Of a stretch of DNA of 64,000 nt, positions 9,276-20,154 are shown piece after piece. A program made the translations under genes and the position numbers. Where the stretch lies: contig CAMAZP010000001.1 in the NCBI GenBank assembly GCA_945863605.1, forward strand, positions 88,272 through 152,271, read 5' to 3'. The notes beneath the pieces are model-generated. The model was not told where the DNA came from and searched no databases. It worked only from the letters and a program-made list of their open reading frames with translations. This DNA comes from Chitinophaga pinensis. Lineage in GTDB: Bacteria > Bacteroidota > Bacteroidia > Flavobacteriales_D > Crocinitomicaceae. Numbering within the stretch: the first letter of the stretch is position 1; every line of letters starts with the position of its first letter.

Positions 9276-11645
9276 TTATTTACTATTAACAATCATTAAT
9301 TTGAAGTTTTTCTTAATTGAAGCATTTTCAAAAAGCAAAAAATAAATTCCTTCCGAATAATTTTCGAAATTGATTGTATTTTTTAAAATTTGGTCATCTT
9401 TATAAACACTTTCATTAAATACTTCTCTACCATATGAATCAGTTACTCTTATAGTGCATTCACCTTTAGTTTCTGAATCAAATAAATAAGTGAAAGTTCC
9501 ATTTGAAGGATTCGGATAAACATCAATAAATTCTGTTTGAATTAATTCCTCAGTACTTTCATTGCCTTCTATTTCTCTGTATGATGTACTAGCTCTTTCA
9601 GCTTTTAAAGTGTAACATGTGCTGGCGTTAAATGCTCCGTTATAACCATAAACGTTTACATAGTATGTTCCAACTGGTGCATTATTGTATTTGATTTGTT
9701 CTGTTGTAGTTCCAGAATTCTCAGACGTAAATAATAAAGTCCCTGAACTATTATATAGCCTTAAATCATAATCTGCAGGTAGATTAGATAATGTTACACG
9801 AATGTTTTTTGCTGATGAGGTATTTGAGAATTTATACCAATCTGTATCAATGCTTGTTGCAATTGCAGCTGAACTATTCGTATTAATAGTTATGGTTTTT
9901 GCTGTAGATAGTGTGTTATTTGTTTCGTATGCGTTAGAACAACTAGGTATTGTTGCTTGAGTGGTAAAGTTTGTTCCTGAAATATATGCACTACTACCAA
10001 TTGTACAATTTGTACTTACTTTCCAATTATAGGTAGTTGAAGCTGATAATCCTGTTAGGTTTATGGAAGCTGTTGTTGTTGTAACAGTAGTCCAAGTTGT
10101 AGCAGTAGATTTTTTGTATTGTACAGAATAGTTTGTTGCCCCACTTACACCAGTCCAACTGAGGGATGCCGTTGTTGTGCTTGTAGAAACATTTGACAGA
10201 TTTGTTGGAGTTGAACAAGTAGTTCCTGAAGTTCCGGTTTGTATATTTAAAGTGTAATCCTCCACTTCTCCGTATGTAAAGACTTCACAAGGTCCAGAAA
10301 TTACACCATCTTTCATTATAATTCTCATTCTAACATTACCTGTAATTGAAGTGGTTGGAATTAGAATAGAGGTCGTAATAGCAGTTGAAGTACTTGGAGA
10401 TGAGTAAACTAACTCTTCAACATCGCTGAAGTCTAAGTCCCCATTGTAATCAATATAAACTTTAAAGTATTCTGCATATGAAGTACTAGCAAAAGCAGGA
10501 GTAAGACTTAAAGAATAGCTACTTCCTTTGGTTACATTGGTAGAAATTGATGTATAGTTAGCATAACCACCGCTTCCTGTTGAGGAATTATTGATAGAAT
10601 TAAATGATACATTTGAAATCCACTCATATTGAGAGCTACTGCTATTTGATGAACAATAAGTTGGTGTTGTAACTCCACCTCCAGAAGAACCAGAGCAACC
10701 CGGGGATGTAACTAAACTTGCTTTTGATCCACCGGCAACAAATAGAGCTTGCATTCGAGCTTTTTGACCATTAGAAAACATTTGCATGCAAGCATCATCA
10801 ACATAATCCATATAGTTCATAAACATTTCAGCTGATGTTCCACAAGAATTTGAACGTGGGTGCGAGGGGCAACCATAATTTGATGTATTATGAACTGGAG
10901 TATCTGAAACTAAATCACTTCCACAAGTTGCATCTCCCCAAATATGACGTAAATTCAACCAGTGACCAACCTCATGTGTTGCTGTTCTTCCTTTATTAAA
11001 TGGTGCTTGAGCTGTACCAGTTGTTCCAAAACAAGTGTAACCAATTACTACACCATCAGTTGAAGCTGAACCACCAGGAAATTGAGCATAACCAAGTATA
11101 CCACCACTCATGTTACACACCCAAATATTTAAATATTGACTGGAGGGCCAAGCATTACTTCCTCCTGAAGATGAAAATTTAACACCATCATTTGTCGAGA
11201 ATGAAGTTTTGCTAGTTTGAACTCTTAGAATTCCTGATGTAGTATTTCCATTAGGGTCTCTGTTTGCTAAGCAAAAGTTGATTTCAGCATCAGCAACTAA
11301 TCCTGCGAATGTTGAGGGAACTAGATTCAAATCTGAATTTAATTTTCTAAAATCTTGATTAAGTACATTTAATTGAGATTGAATTTGAGCATCTGAAATA
11401 TTTTGAACTGAGCTATTATAAACTACGTGTACAACAACTGGAATTGTAATGACAGCTTTATTAGTATTTAATTTTCCAGTAGCAATTACATGGTTTGTGA
11501 AATTTTCTATTTTCTCCAGTCGCTCAAATAACTGAGGATCTTCGTTTAATAAACGTTCGTGATTTTCAACAGTGTGGCAAGTACGTTGTTGCGCAAATGA
11601 AACCAAAGATGTTAAAAAAAGGGATATGAATAAAAATTTTCTCAT
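9276..11645 (-). CDS. M43 family zinc metalloprotease with GEVED, fibronectin type III, PPC-like domains and T9SS CTD
   Basis: HEVGHWLNLRH zinc motif, MNYMDYVDDACMQMFS, GEVEDYTLNI, FN3, PPC-like segment, C-terminal VYPNPSNGTFTY... Confidence 0.9.
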   Translation of the reverse strand: MRKFLFISLFLTSLVSFAQQRTCHTVENHERLLNEDPQLFERLEKIENFTNHVIATGKLNTNKAVITIPVVVHVVYNSSVQNISDAQIQSQLNVLNQDFRKLNSDLNLVPSTFAGLVADAEINFCLANRDPNGNTTSGILRVQTSKTSFSTNDGVKFSSSGGSNAWPSSQYLNIWVCNMSGGILGYAQFPGGSASTDGVVIGYTCFGTTGTAQAPFNKGRTATHEVGHWLNLRHIWGDATCGSDLVSDTPVHNTSNYGCPSHPRSNSCGTSAEMFMNYMDYVDDACMQMFSNGQKARMQALFVAGGSKASLVTSPGCSGSSGGGVTTPTYCSSNSSSSQYEWISNVSFNSINNSSTGSGGYANYTSISTNVTKGSSYSLSLTPAFASTSYAEYFKVYIDYNGDLDFSDVEELVYSSPSTSTAITTSILIPTTSITGNVRMRIIMKDGVISGPCEVFTYGEVEDYTLNIQTGTSGTTCSTPTNLSNVSTSTTTASLSWTGVSGATNYSVQYKKSTATTWTTVTTTTASINLTGLSASTTYNWKVSTNCTIGSSAYISGTNFTTQATIPSCSNAYETNNTLSTAKTITINTNSSAAIATSIDTDWYKFSNTSSAKNIRVTLSNLPADYDLRLYNSSGTLLFTSENSGTTTEQIKYNNAPVGTYYVNVYGYNGAFNASTCYTLKAERASTSYREIEGNESTEELIQTEFIDVYPNPSNGTFTYLFDSETKGECTIRVTDSYGREVFNESVYKDDQILKNTINFENYSEGIYFLLFENASIKKNFKLMIVNSK

Positions 11646-11811
11646 AATTTTATTTTTCTCAAAAATAAATATTTAAACTCATCATCAATAAATTATAACT
11701 ATTTTTTTTTGGTTTTTTTTGGAATTTAATTGGATCTTTATTTTTATTAGTTTTAACAATAAAATTTGAAAAATTATAATTTGAATAACAGATTAATTAT
11801 GATTTTATGTT

Positions 11812-14169
11812 TTAACGTATTGCACGCTCATTAAAAATAACATAACCAAAACTTACTTGAAAAATAAATGGATTGATTTGTTTTGGAAAATAGTTTACTG
11901 TTGCTCGAACTGGACCAATTGGAGAGTGATATACAAATGTGCTTGAAGCCAAAATCGATTCTCCTCCCGAAGGTTTCGTATATTCAATAGTTCCATTACT
12001 ATTTTTTTGTAACAATAAAAATGGTTGATAATAATAGGATTCTAAACGTAAATCAACGTTTTTATGCAATGTAAAAATAAGATTTAAACCAGCACCAATA
12101 AATTGTGGAGAACGATATTCTGGCAAGAAAAAAGTTTCCATATCAGGCAAAATATTGAATACGGGCATCGTTAAAATACTTGCTGTGTAATTTGCAAAAA
12201 GGGATTGGCTATTAAAAACACATTTAGCATGTATTCCAAGGTGAAAATATTTTACATTTATTAAATAAGATACAAATTCACTTTGAATACTTATCCATTG
12301 ATGGTTTTTTATTACAGTATCTTTAAGGACAGCAGTTGAACCTGGAGTTGTATTTTCCTGACCAGAGGTATAGCGAGCTTTCAGCGAAAAAAAATGACCT
12401 TGATTGGCGAATTGTTTTCTGTTCAAACTGTTTTGAACAAAATCCCAAGTGAAAGAGTTTCCTGTTAGTATTGTGAAATCCGTTGTGTCTTTATTTGTAA
12501 AGTTTGCCGTTTGATAGTAATCATCTTCCAATATAAAAACACGATAATCTAAACTAGACTTAGAATTATTTCCTGTTGGAATTTTTAGTTTGACACCACC
12601 ATACATCTCATTTTGTACTAAGAATGAAGGCTTTACATCTTCGAAAAATGTTGAAAAACTCCTGAAATAATCCCAACGATTCATAGTAAAATATCCCGAC
12701 AAAGCAATTGGGAAAACTGAAGGTACTTCGATTGTTAAATCTGCTCGAGCTGAACCATAAAACTTTCCAAAGTATGATTCTCCATGTAAAGCATAAGCTA
12801 TTTTCCCCACACCTCTGTATGTCAAGCCTAAATAACCTGTATTTACTGATCGTGATGAAAAATGACCACCAATATCAACTTTGAATTCTTTAGATTTTGT
12901 AACATCTAAATTCAATTGGTGTGTTGAATCTTTAAGCAAATCAAGCGTAGGATAGATGTAATCAATTTGCTGGGTTGCATACAAACGAAAATACCTTTTT
13001 GTAAACTTATTTATATCTAATGTTTCAGTTTTTTTATCTCTTATAATTGAATTAGATGCAAAACGATAATCAATATTCTTAATCTTGTTGTTTGTGATAG
13101 ACGAAATACGAATTGGGGGTATCCTAGCTTTAAATTCAGCTCGTCGTTTATTTAATTCTTCTTTTGAAACTTTGTGATAGATAAAATTATCTAAGGAATC
13201 TAGATACTTTAATGTAGCATTGTAGCCGTCGTCTATAGCTTGTTTTACATTTCCAAACTCAAAGGTACCTACATCAGTTTTTGGCTCAATTATGATACCC
13301 TCTGTACAAGGTAAATTGTAATTTGTTGGAGTGGTAAGCATAGTACTTACTAATCCAAAAAAGTCGCGTTCATTTATTGGTTTTGGATTTGACGAAACAT
13401 TACTACCTATCAAATAGTCTGGATGGAAGTCATTGTACATAACATCAATTGGAAAATTATTATATAAACCACCATCAAACATAACAATTCCATTGATTTT
13501 TATAGGATTAACATACATTGGGTATGTCATGGACGCACGAACTGCTTGATTTAAATATCCCTTTGAGAAAACAACACTTTTACGATTTAAAACATCTGCA
13601 CCTACACAACGAAAAGGGACAAATAATTTATCAAAATCACCACCAACTGCAGCACTTGTTGTACCAAGTATACGCAACATTTCATAATCTAAATAGGCAG
13701 GAGTAATTAAATTAAGAGGAATTGATTTTCTTAAAATACTGTCTTTTGCAAAAGAAAAATTCAGTAAACTCGAATTAGCATCATCTTGTCGAAATAAAAA
13801 TTTCTTTGAAACCTCCACCTGTCCTGTGGTCATCAACTGAAATTGCTTACTCATCACGAAAGTTTCAATTTCCTCAGGAGAATAACCACACGCATAAAAA
13901 CTACCAACTAATGAACCTGCTGATGTCCCTGCAATAAAATCAATTGGTATTCCTCGTTCCTCTAAAGCTTTTAAAACTCCAATATGAGCTACACCGGTAG
14001 CACCGCCTCCACTCAATATCAAACCTACTTTTTGCTGTGCACTTATTATTGAGGGATAAACAAAAAATAAAAGCAAAAATAACGTGGTAAAACCTCTCAA
14101 TTTCGTTCTTTTGCACAAAGTTAGCTGATTATCTTTGAAATGAGAATTTGAGAATGTTAAAAACAACAC
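11812..14169 (-). CDS. Patatin-like phospholipase fused to BamA-like outer-membrane barrel
   Basis: LILSGGGATGVAHIGVLKALEERGIPIDFIAGTSAGSLVG; DGGLYNNFP; C-terminal barrel. Confidence 0.9.
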   Translation of the reverse strand: MLFLTFSNSHFKDNQLTLCKRTKLRGFTTLFLLLFFVYPSIISAQQKVGLILSGGGATGVAHIGVLKALEERGIPIDFIAGTSAGSLVGSFYACGYSPEEIETFVMSKQFQLMTTGQVEVSKKFLFRQDDANSSLLNFSFAKDSILRKSIPLNLITPAYLDYEMLRILGTTSAAVGGDFDKLFVPFRCVGADVLNRKSVVFSKGYLNQAVRASMTYPMYVNPIKINGIVMFDGGLYNNFPIDVMYNDFHPDYLIGSNVSSNPKPINERDFFGLVSTMLTTPTNYNLPCTEGIIIEPKTDVGTFEFGNVKQAIDDGYNATLKYLDSLDNFIYHKVSKEELNKRRAEFKARIPPIRISSITNNKIKNIDYRFASNSIIRDKKTETLDINKFTKRYFRLYATQQIDYIYPTLDLLKDSTHQLNLDVTKSKEFKVDIGGHFSSRSVNTGYLGLTYRGVGKIAYALHGESYFGKFYGSARADLTIEVPSVFPIALSGYFTMNRWDYFRSFSTFFEDVKPSFLVQNEMYGGVKLKIPTGNNSKSSLDYRVFILEDDYYQTANFTNKDTTDFTILTGNSFTWDFVQNSLNRKQFANQGHFFSLKARYTSGQENTTPGSTAVLKDTVIKNHQWISIQSEFVSYLINVKYFHLGIHAKCVFNSQSLFANYTASILTMPVFNILPDMETFFLPEYRSPQFIGAGLNLIFTLHKNVDLRLESYYYQPFLLLQKNSNGTIEYTKPSGGESILASSTFVYHSPIGPVRATVNYFPKQINPFIFQVSFGYVIFNERAIR

Positions 14170-14208
14170 AATTTTAGGTGAAATCTGCTTTAAAAACTAT
14201 TGATAAGA

Positions 14209-15387
14209 ATGAAAAAGGAAATTGAATTAAAAGACGACGAATATTTTATCACTTTAAAATGTGTGTTTGGATTTGAAGAAACACTCAAAGAAGAATTAAT
14301 AGAGTTAGGTTATAAGGAAGTTGAATTACTTAATCGTGCAATAAGAATTGTTGGAACTTGGAGAGATGTTTATTTCTTGAATTTAAATGTGCGTTGTGCG
14401 AATTCAATTTTAGTTGAAATCGATCATTTTTTTATACAAACAGAGGAGGACTTGTATAAAAGAGCTTCCAAAATTGGTTGGACAACTATTTTTGACGTTA
14501 AGAAAACATTTGCGGTAAAAGGTGCTGTTTTTTCCTCATTATTCACTAATTCACATTACCCTTTTTTAGTAGTAAAAGATGCGATTGTTGATGCATTTAG
14601 AGACAAGTATAATGAGCGCCCAGATGTTGAATTGAAGCGTCCACAAGTTGTTTTTGATTTATACATAAAAGAAAAAGAAGTTACAATTTCAATTAATACA
14701 AGTGGAGTTCCATTATTTCAACGTGGATATAGAGAGGCAGTAGGAGAGGCACCTTTAAATGAAGTGGTTGCTGCCGGTTTAATTCGTATGTCTGGTTGGG
14801 ATAGAAAAACAACTTTGTTAGATCCGTTTTGTGGATCGGGAACTTTATTGATAGAGGCTGCTTTATTGGCTTCAGGGATTCCTTCCAATATTGAACGTCA
14901 ACACTATGCTTTCAAAAATTTAAAGGACTTTGACCAAGCACTTTGGGATGAAATTTACAATGGTGCTTTGCGTAATGTAAGAAGCTTACCTTGCAAAATA
15001 ATTGGTTCAGATCTATCTGATGAAATGATTATCAAAACACGTCGAAATTTGCGTTCAATGAGTTTCGGACGCTTTATTCAAACGAGTGTTTTACCTTTCA
15101 ATGAAGTTAAAAAGCCGGATGATGAAAAAGTGTTTATCGTCACCAATCCTCCTTATGGTCAACGTTTAGAGGCGGATGTCACAGAACTATATGACGGAAT
15201 TGGGAATTGGCTGAAACACGAAATGACGAATTGCGAAGCTTGGATCATTACTTCAAGTGAGGATGGTCTAAAATCAATTGGTCTGAAACCCTCCAAAAAA
15301 CATAAAGTTTTTAATGGTGATTTAGAATGTAGTTTTCGTTCTTTTGTAACTTATGAAGGTTCTAAGAAAATTAAAGAAAATCAATGA
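14209..15387 (+). CDS. rlmL: THUMP-domain class I SAM-dependent RNA methyltransferase (RlmL-like)
   Basis: LLDPFCGSGTLLIEAAL, VTNPPYGQRL; THUMP N-terminus; ORF track starts at TTG 14200, ATG at 14209. Confidence 0.88.
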   Translation: MKKEIELKDDEYFITLKCVFGFEETLKEELIELGYKEVELLNRAIRIVGTWRDVYFLNLNVRCANSILVEIDHFFIQTEEDLYKRASKIGWTTIFDVKKTFAVKGAVFSSLFTNSHYPFLVVKDAIVDAFRDKYNERPDVELKRPQVVFDLYIKEKEVTISINTSGVPLFQRGYREAVGEAPLNEVVAAGLIRMSGWDRKTTLLDPFCGSGTLLIEAALLASGIPSNIERQHYAFKNLKDFDQALWDEIYNGALRNVRSLPCKIIGSDLSDEMIIKTRRNLRSMSFGRFIQTSVLPFNEVKKPDDEKVFIVTNPPYGQRLEADVTELYDGIGNWLKHEMTNCEAWIITSSEDGLKSIGLKPSKKHKVFNGDLECSFRSFVTYEGSKKIKENQ

Positions 15388-15438
15388 TTATTTACACATC
15401 TAAACTAATTAGAAAGTAAATTAATCTTAGCATCAATT

Positions 15439-15648
15439 TCATATAAGTTCAATACACAAATCTTCGATTCGAATTTCGTCTCCTTTAATCAATTTTGCTC
15501 GTCTTCTAGTCTCGATCATTCCGTTTCGAATTACCACTCCCGAATCTACAATGTGCTTTGCATGACCACCTGTTTCTGCAATTCCAAGGGCTTTTAACAA
15601 TCCTAGAAGTTCGATATATTCGCCTTCAATTTCAAATGTTTCTTTCAT
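15439..15648 (-). CDS. S4-domain RNA-binding protein
   Basis: LLKALGIAETGGHAKHIVDSGVVIRNGMIETRRRAKLIKGDEI (S4-like); abuts folD. Confidence 0.82.
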   Translation of the reverse strand: MKETFEIEGEYIELLGLLKALGIAETGGHAKHIVDSGVVIRNGMIETRRRAKLIKGDEIRIEDLCIELI

Positions 15649-16527
15649 TTACTTTCCTTTAAGTTCCATTGCTTTTAACGTATTCATCATCAATGAAGCA
15701 ATAGTCATAGGACCAACTCCACCAGGTACTGGTGAAATATAACTTGTTTTTGGAGCAACATTTTCAAAGTCAACATCACCCGCCAAACGCCAACCTTTCG
15801 TTTTACTTACATCTTCAATACGTGTGGTTCCAACATCAATTACAACCGCGCCATCTTTAACCATGTCAGCTGTTACAAATCCAGGTTGACCTATCGCTGC
15901 AATCAAAATATCTGCTCCACGACAAACAGCAGCAAGTTCTTCAGTTTTAGAGTGTGCCAAGGTTACTGTACAATTACCTGGGTTTTTGTTGCGACCAAGT
16001 AACAACGAAAGCGGTGTACCAACAATATTACTGCGACCAATTATCACACAATTTTTCCCCTCAGTTTCAATATTATTACGTTCAATCAATTCCATAATTC
16101 CCGCTGGTGTTGCACAAATAAATCCTGGAATATCCAAAATCATATTGCCTAAATTACGCGGATGAAAACCATCGACATCTTTCTTAGGATCAATTGCTTG
16201 CGTAATTTTCAACTCATCGATATGCTTTGGCAACGGAAGCTGCACGATAAATCCGTCTATACTTTTATCTTCATTTAATGATTGAACTTTACCCATTAGA
16301 ATTTCTTCTGGCACTGAATCGTCGTATCGTATTAAAGTACTTTCAAAACCAATTTCCTCACAAGCTTTCACTTTAGCATTCACATAAGTAACTGAACCAC
16401 CATCATTTCCTACTAATATAGCAGCTAAATGGGGTATTTTTTTACCTTCTTGTTTTCTTTTTTTCACAGCATCAGCGAGTTCTAATCTGATTTGTGCTGC
16501 TGTAGCTTTTCCGTCGAGTAATTGCAT
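15649..16527 (-). CDS. folD: Bifunctional methylenetetrahydrofolate dehydrogenase/cyclohydrolase
   Basis: [51 protein letters not shown]. Confidence 0.97.
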   Translation of the reverse strand: MQLLDGKATAAQIRLELADAVKKRKQEGKKIPHLAAILVGNDGGSVTYVNAKVKACEEIGFESTLIRYDDSVPEEILMGKVQSLNEDKSIDGFIVQLPLPKHIDELKITQAIDPKKDVDGFHPRNLGNMILDIPGFICATPAGIMELIERNNIETEGKNCVIIGRSNIVGTPLSLLLGRNKNPGNCTVTLAHSKTEELAAVCRGADILIAAIGQPGFVTADMVKDGAVVIDVGTTRIEDVSKTKGWRLAGDVDFENVAPKTSYISPVPGGVGPMTIASLMMNTLKAMELKGK

Positions 16528-16665
16528 CCTAAAAGTTTTTTACAAAGATAGAAAGAAGTATTTGGTTTGCTTGAAAAGCAAGTATATTTGTAATGTTAAT
16601 TGAATATCGAAAAACGGTAAGATTCAATAGCAATAAGAACTTTCATACGTACAAAAAAATATAAA

Positions 16666-17265
16666 ATGATAAAATACATTACCTTAATTTTATGTCTAAC
16701 TTTCAGCTCAAAGTTCCATTCACAAACAAGTTATGACGGTCAGGAGATTGGAGCAGAAGTTTATGCAGGATTTTCAAATCTTGGAGGAGCATTTGGAGTT
16801 GAGTTAAAACATGCCTCCATTTTAAATAAAAATTTCGCTGTTGGACCTTCCTTAAGAATCCAACGTACATGGTCAAATAATCTTGGGTTAAAAACTAATA
16901 TAAATATTTGGGGACCAGGTGTTTTTGCTCATGCTCGTTACCGAGATATGATTTTTGGTGGCGCTGAATTTCAGTTACTAAGAAGTCCTTTCAACTTCGT
17001 TACTTTTGCCGAGGAACAAAAAAAATGGGCTCCTGTTTTACTTTTAGGTGGTGGTTTTTGTTTTAAACTTGGTCAACATATTCGATTAAATGCTGCTATT
17101 TTTTACGATGTAATTAATGCCAGAAATAGCCCTTTTAGAAGTAGTTACAATTTTAACGTAAAGAACGAAGCTGGTCAAATAGTACGTGTTTTGCCAATAA
17201 TTTATCGTGTAACTTTTTTCTTCCCTCTAGGACAAAGTAAGGAGGAGAAAACAAAAATAGAATAA
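16666..17265 (+). CDS. Hypothetical outer-membrane protein
   Basis: Signal peptide and barrel-like strands. Confidence 0.55.
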   Translation: MIKYITLILCLTFSSKFHSQTSYDGQEIGAEVYAGFSNLGGAFGVELKHASILNKNFAVGPSLRIQRTWSNNLGLKTNINIWGPGVFAHARYRDMIFGGAEFQLLRSPFNFVTFAEEQKKWAPVLLLGGGFCFKLGQHIRLNAAIFYDVINARNSPFRSSYNFNVKNEAGQIVRVLPIIYRVTFFFPLGQSKEEKTKIE

Positions 17266-17267
17266 GA

Positions 17268-18389
17268 ATGAAAATAGGAATGGTATTATATCCCACTTTT
17301 GGTGGAAGTGGAGTTGTGGGAACAGAATTAGGAAAAGCACTTGCAGCAAAAGGACACGAAGTTCATTTTATAACGTATTCTCAACCAGTGCGTTTAGGGA
17401 GTTTTCGTGAAAATATTTTTTATCACGAAGTGGCAGTTTCAGATTATCCATTATTTGATTTTCAACCTTATGAAACAGAATTAGCTAGTAAAATGGTGGA
17501 TGTAGTTAAGTATGAAAAATTGGATGTTTTACATGTTCATTACGCCATTCCTCATGCGTCGGCTGCATTTATGGCAACTCAAATTTTAAAGTCACAAGGA
17601 ATAAATATTCCATTCGTTACGACTTTACATGGTACAGATATTACTTTGGTTGGTCGCGACCCTTCTTTTGAACCCGTAATTACTTTTTGTATCAATCAAT
17701 CGGATGCTGTTACAGCGGTTTCTGAAAGTTTGAAAGCTTCCACCTATGAACATTTTCAAATAACACGTGAAATTCATGTAATACCCAATTTTATCGTTCC
17801 ATCCGAAGAAAATGAAGATTTTTCTAAACACATGCGCAATAAATATGCGTGTGAAGGTGAACGAATTGTTTGCCACGTTTCTAATTTCAGAAAAGTAAAA
17901 AGAGTAGAGGATGTACTTTTGGTTTTTGCGAAAGTTAACAAAGAAATTCCATCTAAGTTGATACTAGTTGGAGATGGTCCCGATCGTTATCATTGCGAGC
18001 GTTTGTGCCGAGAATTGGATTTATGCGACAAAGTGATTTTCCTAGGTAAACTTAGAAATACAGCTCAAGTACTTGAAATAGCTGATGTTTTTCTACTTCC
18101 CTCAGAAACAGAAAGTTTTGGTTTGGCAGCTTTAGAAGCAATGGCTGTTGGTGTTCCAGTTATCTCCTCAAATACTGGTGGAATTCCAGAAGTTAACATT
18201 CATGGTTTCTCAGGTTATTTATCCAATGTGGGCGATGTAGAAAACATGGCAAAAAATATGATTAGCTTGTTGCAACCTGACCAATTACCTACATTTAAAG
18301 TGAATGCGAAAGAACGAGCACGCGTATTTGATTTAGAGAAAATCCTACCGATGTATGAAAAAATTTATTCGGATTTAATTAAAAATTAA
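17268..18389 (+). CDS. bshA: N-acetyl-alpha-D-glucosaminyl L-malate synthase
   Basis: MKIGMVLYPTFGGSGVVGTELGKALAAKGHEVHFITY; GT4 glycosyltransferase motifs typical of BshA. Confidence 0.94.
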   Translation: MKIGMVLYPTFGGSGVVGTELGKALAAKGHEVHFITYSQPVRLGSFRENIFYHEVAVSDYPLFDFQPYETELASKMVDVVKYEKLDVLHVHYAIPHASAAFMATQILKSQGINIPFVTTLHGTDITLVGRDPSFEPVITFCINQSDAVTAVSESLKASTYEHFQITREIHVIPNFIVPSEENEDFSKHMRNKYACEGERIVCHVSNFRKVKRVEDVLLVFAKVNKEIPSKLILVGDGPDRYHCERLCRELDLCDKVIFLGKLRNTAQVLEIADVFLLPSETESFGLAALEAMAVGVPVISSNTGGIPEVNIHGFSGYLSNVGDVENMAKNMISLLQPDQLPTFKVNAKERARVFDLEKILPMYEKIYSDLIKN

Positions 18390-18410
18390 GAATCAACTAT
18401 CAAAAATAAT

Positions 18411-19097
18411 ATGAACATAGGAGTATTATTATCAGGATGCGGCGTTTATGACGGAGCTGAAATTCAAGAAGCTATTCTCACCTTGCTTGCAATCGAGGAG
18501 ATCGGTGCAACTTATACTTGCATTTCAATTGATGCAGATCAATACCACGTTGTCAATCATTTGACAGGTGAAGAAATGCCAGAAAAAAGAAATATGATGA
18601 TTGAAGCTGCACGTATTGGGCGTGGCGAAGTAAAAGAAATAAAAAGCATTCAACCAGCTGATATTGACGCCTTGGTTATTCCTGGAGGATTTGGTAGTGC
18701 TAAGAATTTTACAACTTGGGCTTTTGATGGTCCCAATGGAACGATTCGCGACGACGTAAAATTACTCTTGGTAAATATGATTAACGTTGGAAAACCAATA
18801 GTTGGGCTTTGTGTAAGTCCAGTTGTTTTGGCAAAAGCATTCGAGGGCTCAGCTGTGAAATTGAATTTAACAATAGGTACTTCACTAGAAAATTCACCTT
18901 ATGAAATTCCACAATTTGAGTTAGGACTGCAAGCTACAGGTGCTACAACAGCTGAAAAAACAATTCGTGAGATATTAGTTGACCAAGAAAATAAAGTGAT
19001 AACTGCACCTTGCTATATGATGAAAGCATCAGTTTTAGAAATTAGAAACAATATCAAACAAGCAATCGAAGCGCTTAAGGAATTAATTGATGCCTAA
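18411..19097 (+). CDS. elbB: Isoprenoid biosynthesis glyoxalase ElbB
   Basis: VLLSGCGVYDGAEIQEAILTLLAIE, LVIPGGFGSAKN, GLCVSPVVLA. Confidence 0.93.
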   Translation: MNIGVLLSGCGVYDGAEIQEAILTLLAIEEIGATYTCISIDADQYHVVNHLTGEEMPEKRNMMIEAARIGRGEVKEIKSIQPADIDALVIPGGFGSAKNFTTWAFDGPNGTIRDDVKLLLVNMINVGKPIVGLCVSPVVLAKAFEGSAVKLNLTIGTSLENSPYEIPQFELGLQATGATTAEKTIREILVDQENKVITAPCYMMKASVLEIRNNIKQAIEALKELIDA

Positions 19098-20130
19098 TCA
19101 ATCGCAACTCAACGACTGGTTTCGGAAACGAAAAGAACGAATTCAAAGTTTGAATGCTAAAACTATTTTTCCTAATCTAATTTCTGGAAATAGAACAGCT
19201 TTGAGTGCGGCAATTACCCTTGTTGAAAGTCAACTTTCTAGTGATAGAAAAGAGGCAAATGAGTTAATTCAACAATGTTTACCACATCAAAAAAAATCGT
19301 GGCGAATAGGAATTACGGGCGTTCCTGGTGTTGGAAAAAGTACATTCATTGAATCTTTCGGAAAAATCATTTTAGAAAAGGGTTTGAAGTTAGCTGTTTT
19401 AGCTATTGATCCTTCATCAAACGTAACTGGTGGAAGTATTTTGGGAGATAAAACCCGGATGAATTGGCTATCACAACAAGAAAATGTCTTCATTCGCCCA
19501 ACTGCAACAGGAAATAATTTAGGTGGAGTTGCACGCAACACACGTGAAGCAATCATTTTGTGTGAAGCTGCTGGTTACGATGTGATTTTAATTGAAACAG
19601 TAGGGGTTGGACAGTCGGAAACGCTTGTTCACTCAATGATTGATTACTTTTTGTTGCTTATGCTTTCTGGAGCTGGTGACGAGTTACAAGGTATCAAACG
19701 TGGGATTATGGAAATGGCAGATGCAATTGTTATCACCAAAGCCGACGGTGAAAATTTACTCAAATCTAAACAAGCTCGCAATCAATATGCGAATGCTTTA
19801 CATTTATTTCCTGCTAAAGAAAGTCAATGGGTTGCGACATCACAAGTTTGTAGCAGTTTACAAGAAGAAGGTTTAGTTGAAATTTGGCAAACTATCGAAC
19901 AGTTTTTCAATTTGGTAACCGTCAATGGATGGCTCGATCAAAACCGTAAGAATCAAGAATTGAGTGTTTTAAGAGAACATTTAAGTTTTTTATTACAACA
20001 CGAATTTTTTGGAAAAGAAGAATGGTTACTTTCCCTTCAACAAATGGAACAAAAAATTCAACTCGGAACGATTTCAGCATTCAAAGCAGCAGAGGAATTG
20101 TTCGAACAGTTTAAAAAAGAAAAAAAGTAA
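19090..20130 (+). CDS. meaB: Methylmalonyl-CoA mutase-associated GTPase MeaB
   Basis: RIGITGVPGVGKSTFIESFG, LAIDPSS..GGSILGDKTRM, ETVGVGQSE; ATG at 19090 overlaps elbB 3' end. Confidence 0.94.
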   Translation: MPNQSQLNDWFRKRKERIQSLNAKTIFPNLISGNRTALSAAITLVESQLSSDRKEANELIQQCLPHQKKSWRIGITGVPGVGKSTFIESFGKIILEKGLKLAVLAIDPSSNVTGGSILGDKTRMNWLSQQENVFIRPTATGNNLGGVARNTREAIILCEAAGYDVILIETVGVGQSETLVHSMIDYFLLLMLSGAGDELQGIKRGIMEMADAIVITKADGENLLKSKQARNQYANALHLFPAKESQWVATSQVCSSLQEEGLVEIWQTIEQFFNLVTVNGWLDQNRKNQELSVLREHLSFLLQHEFFGKEEWLLSLQQMEQKIQLGTISAFKAAEELFEQFKKEKK

Positions 20131-20154
20131 AAATAAGGCAGAAAATAGTCTATA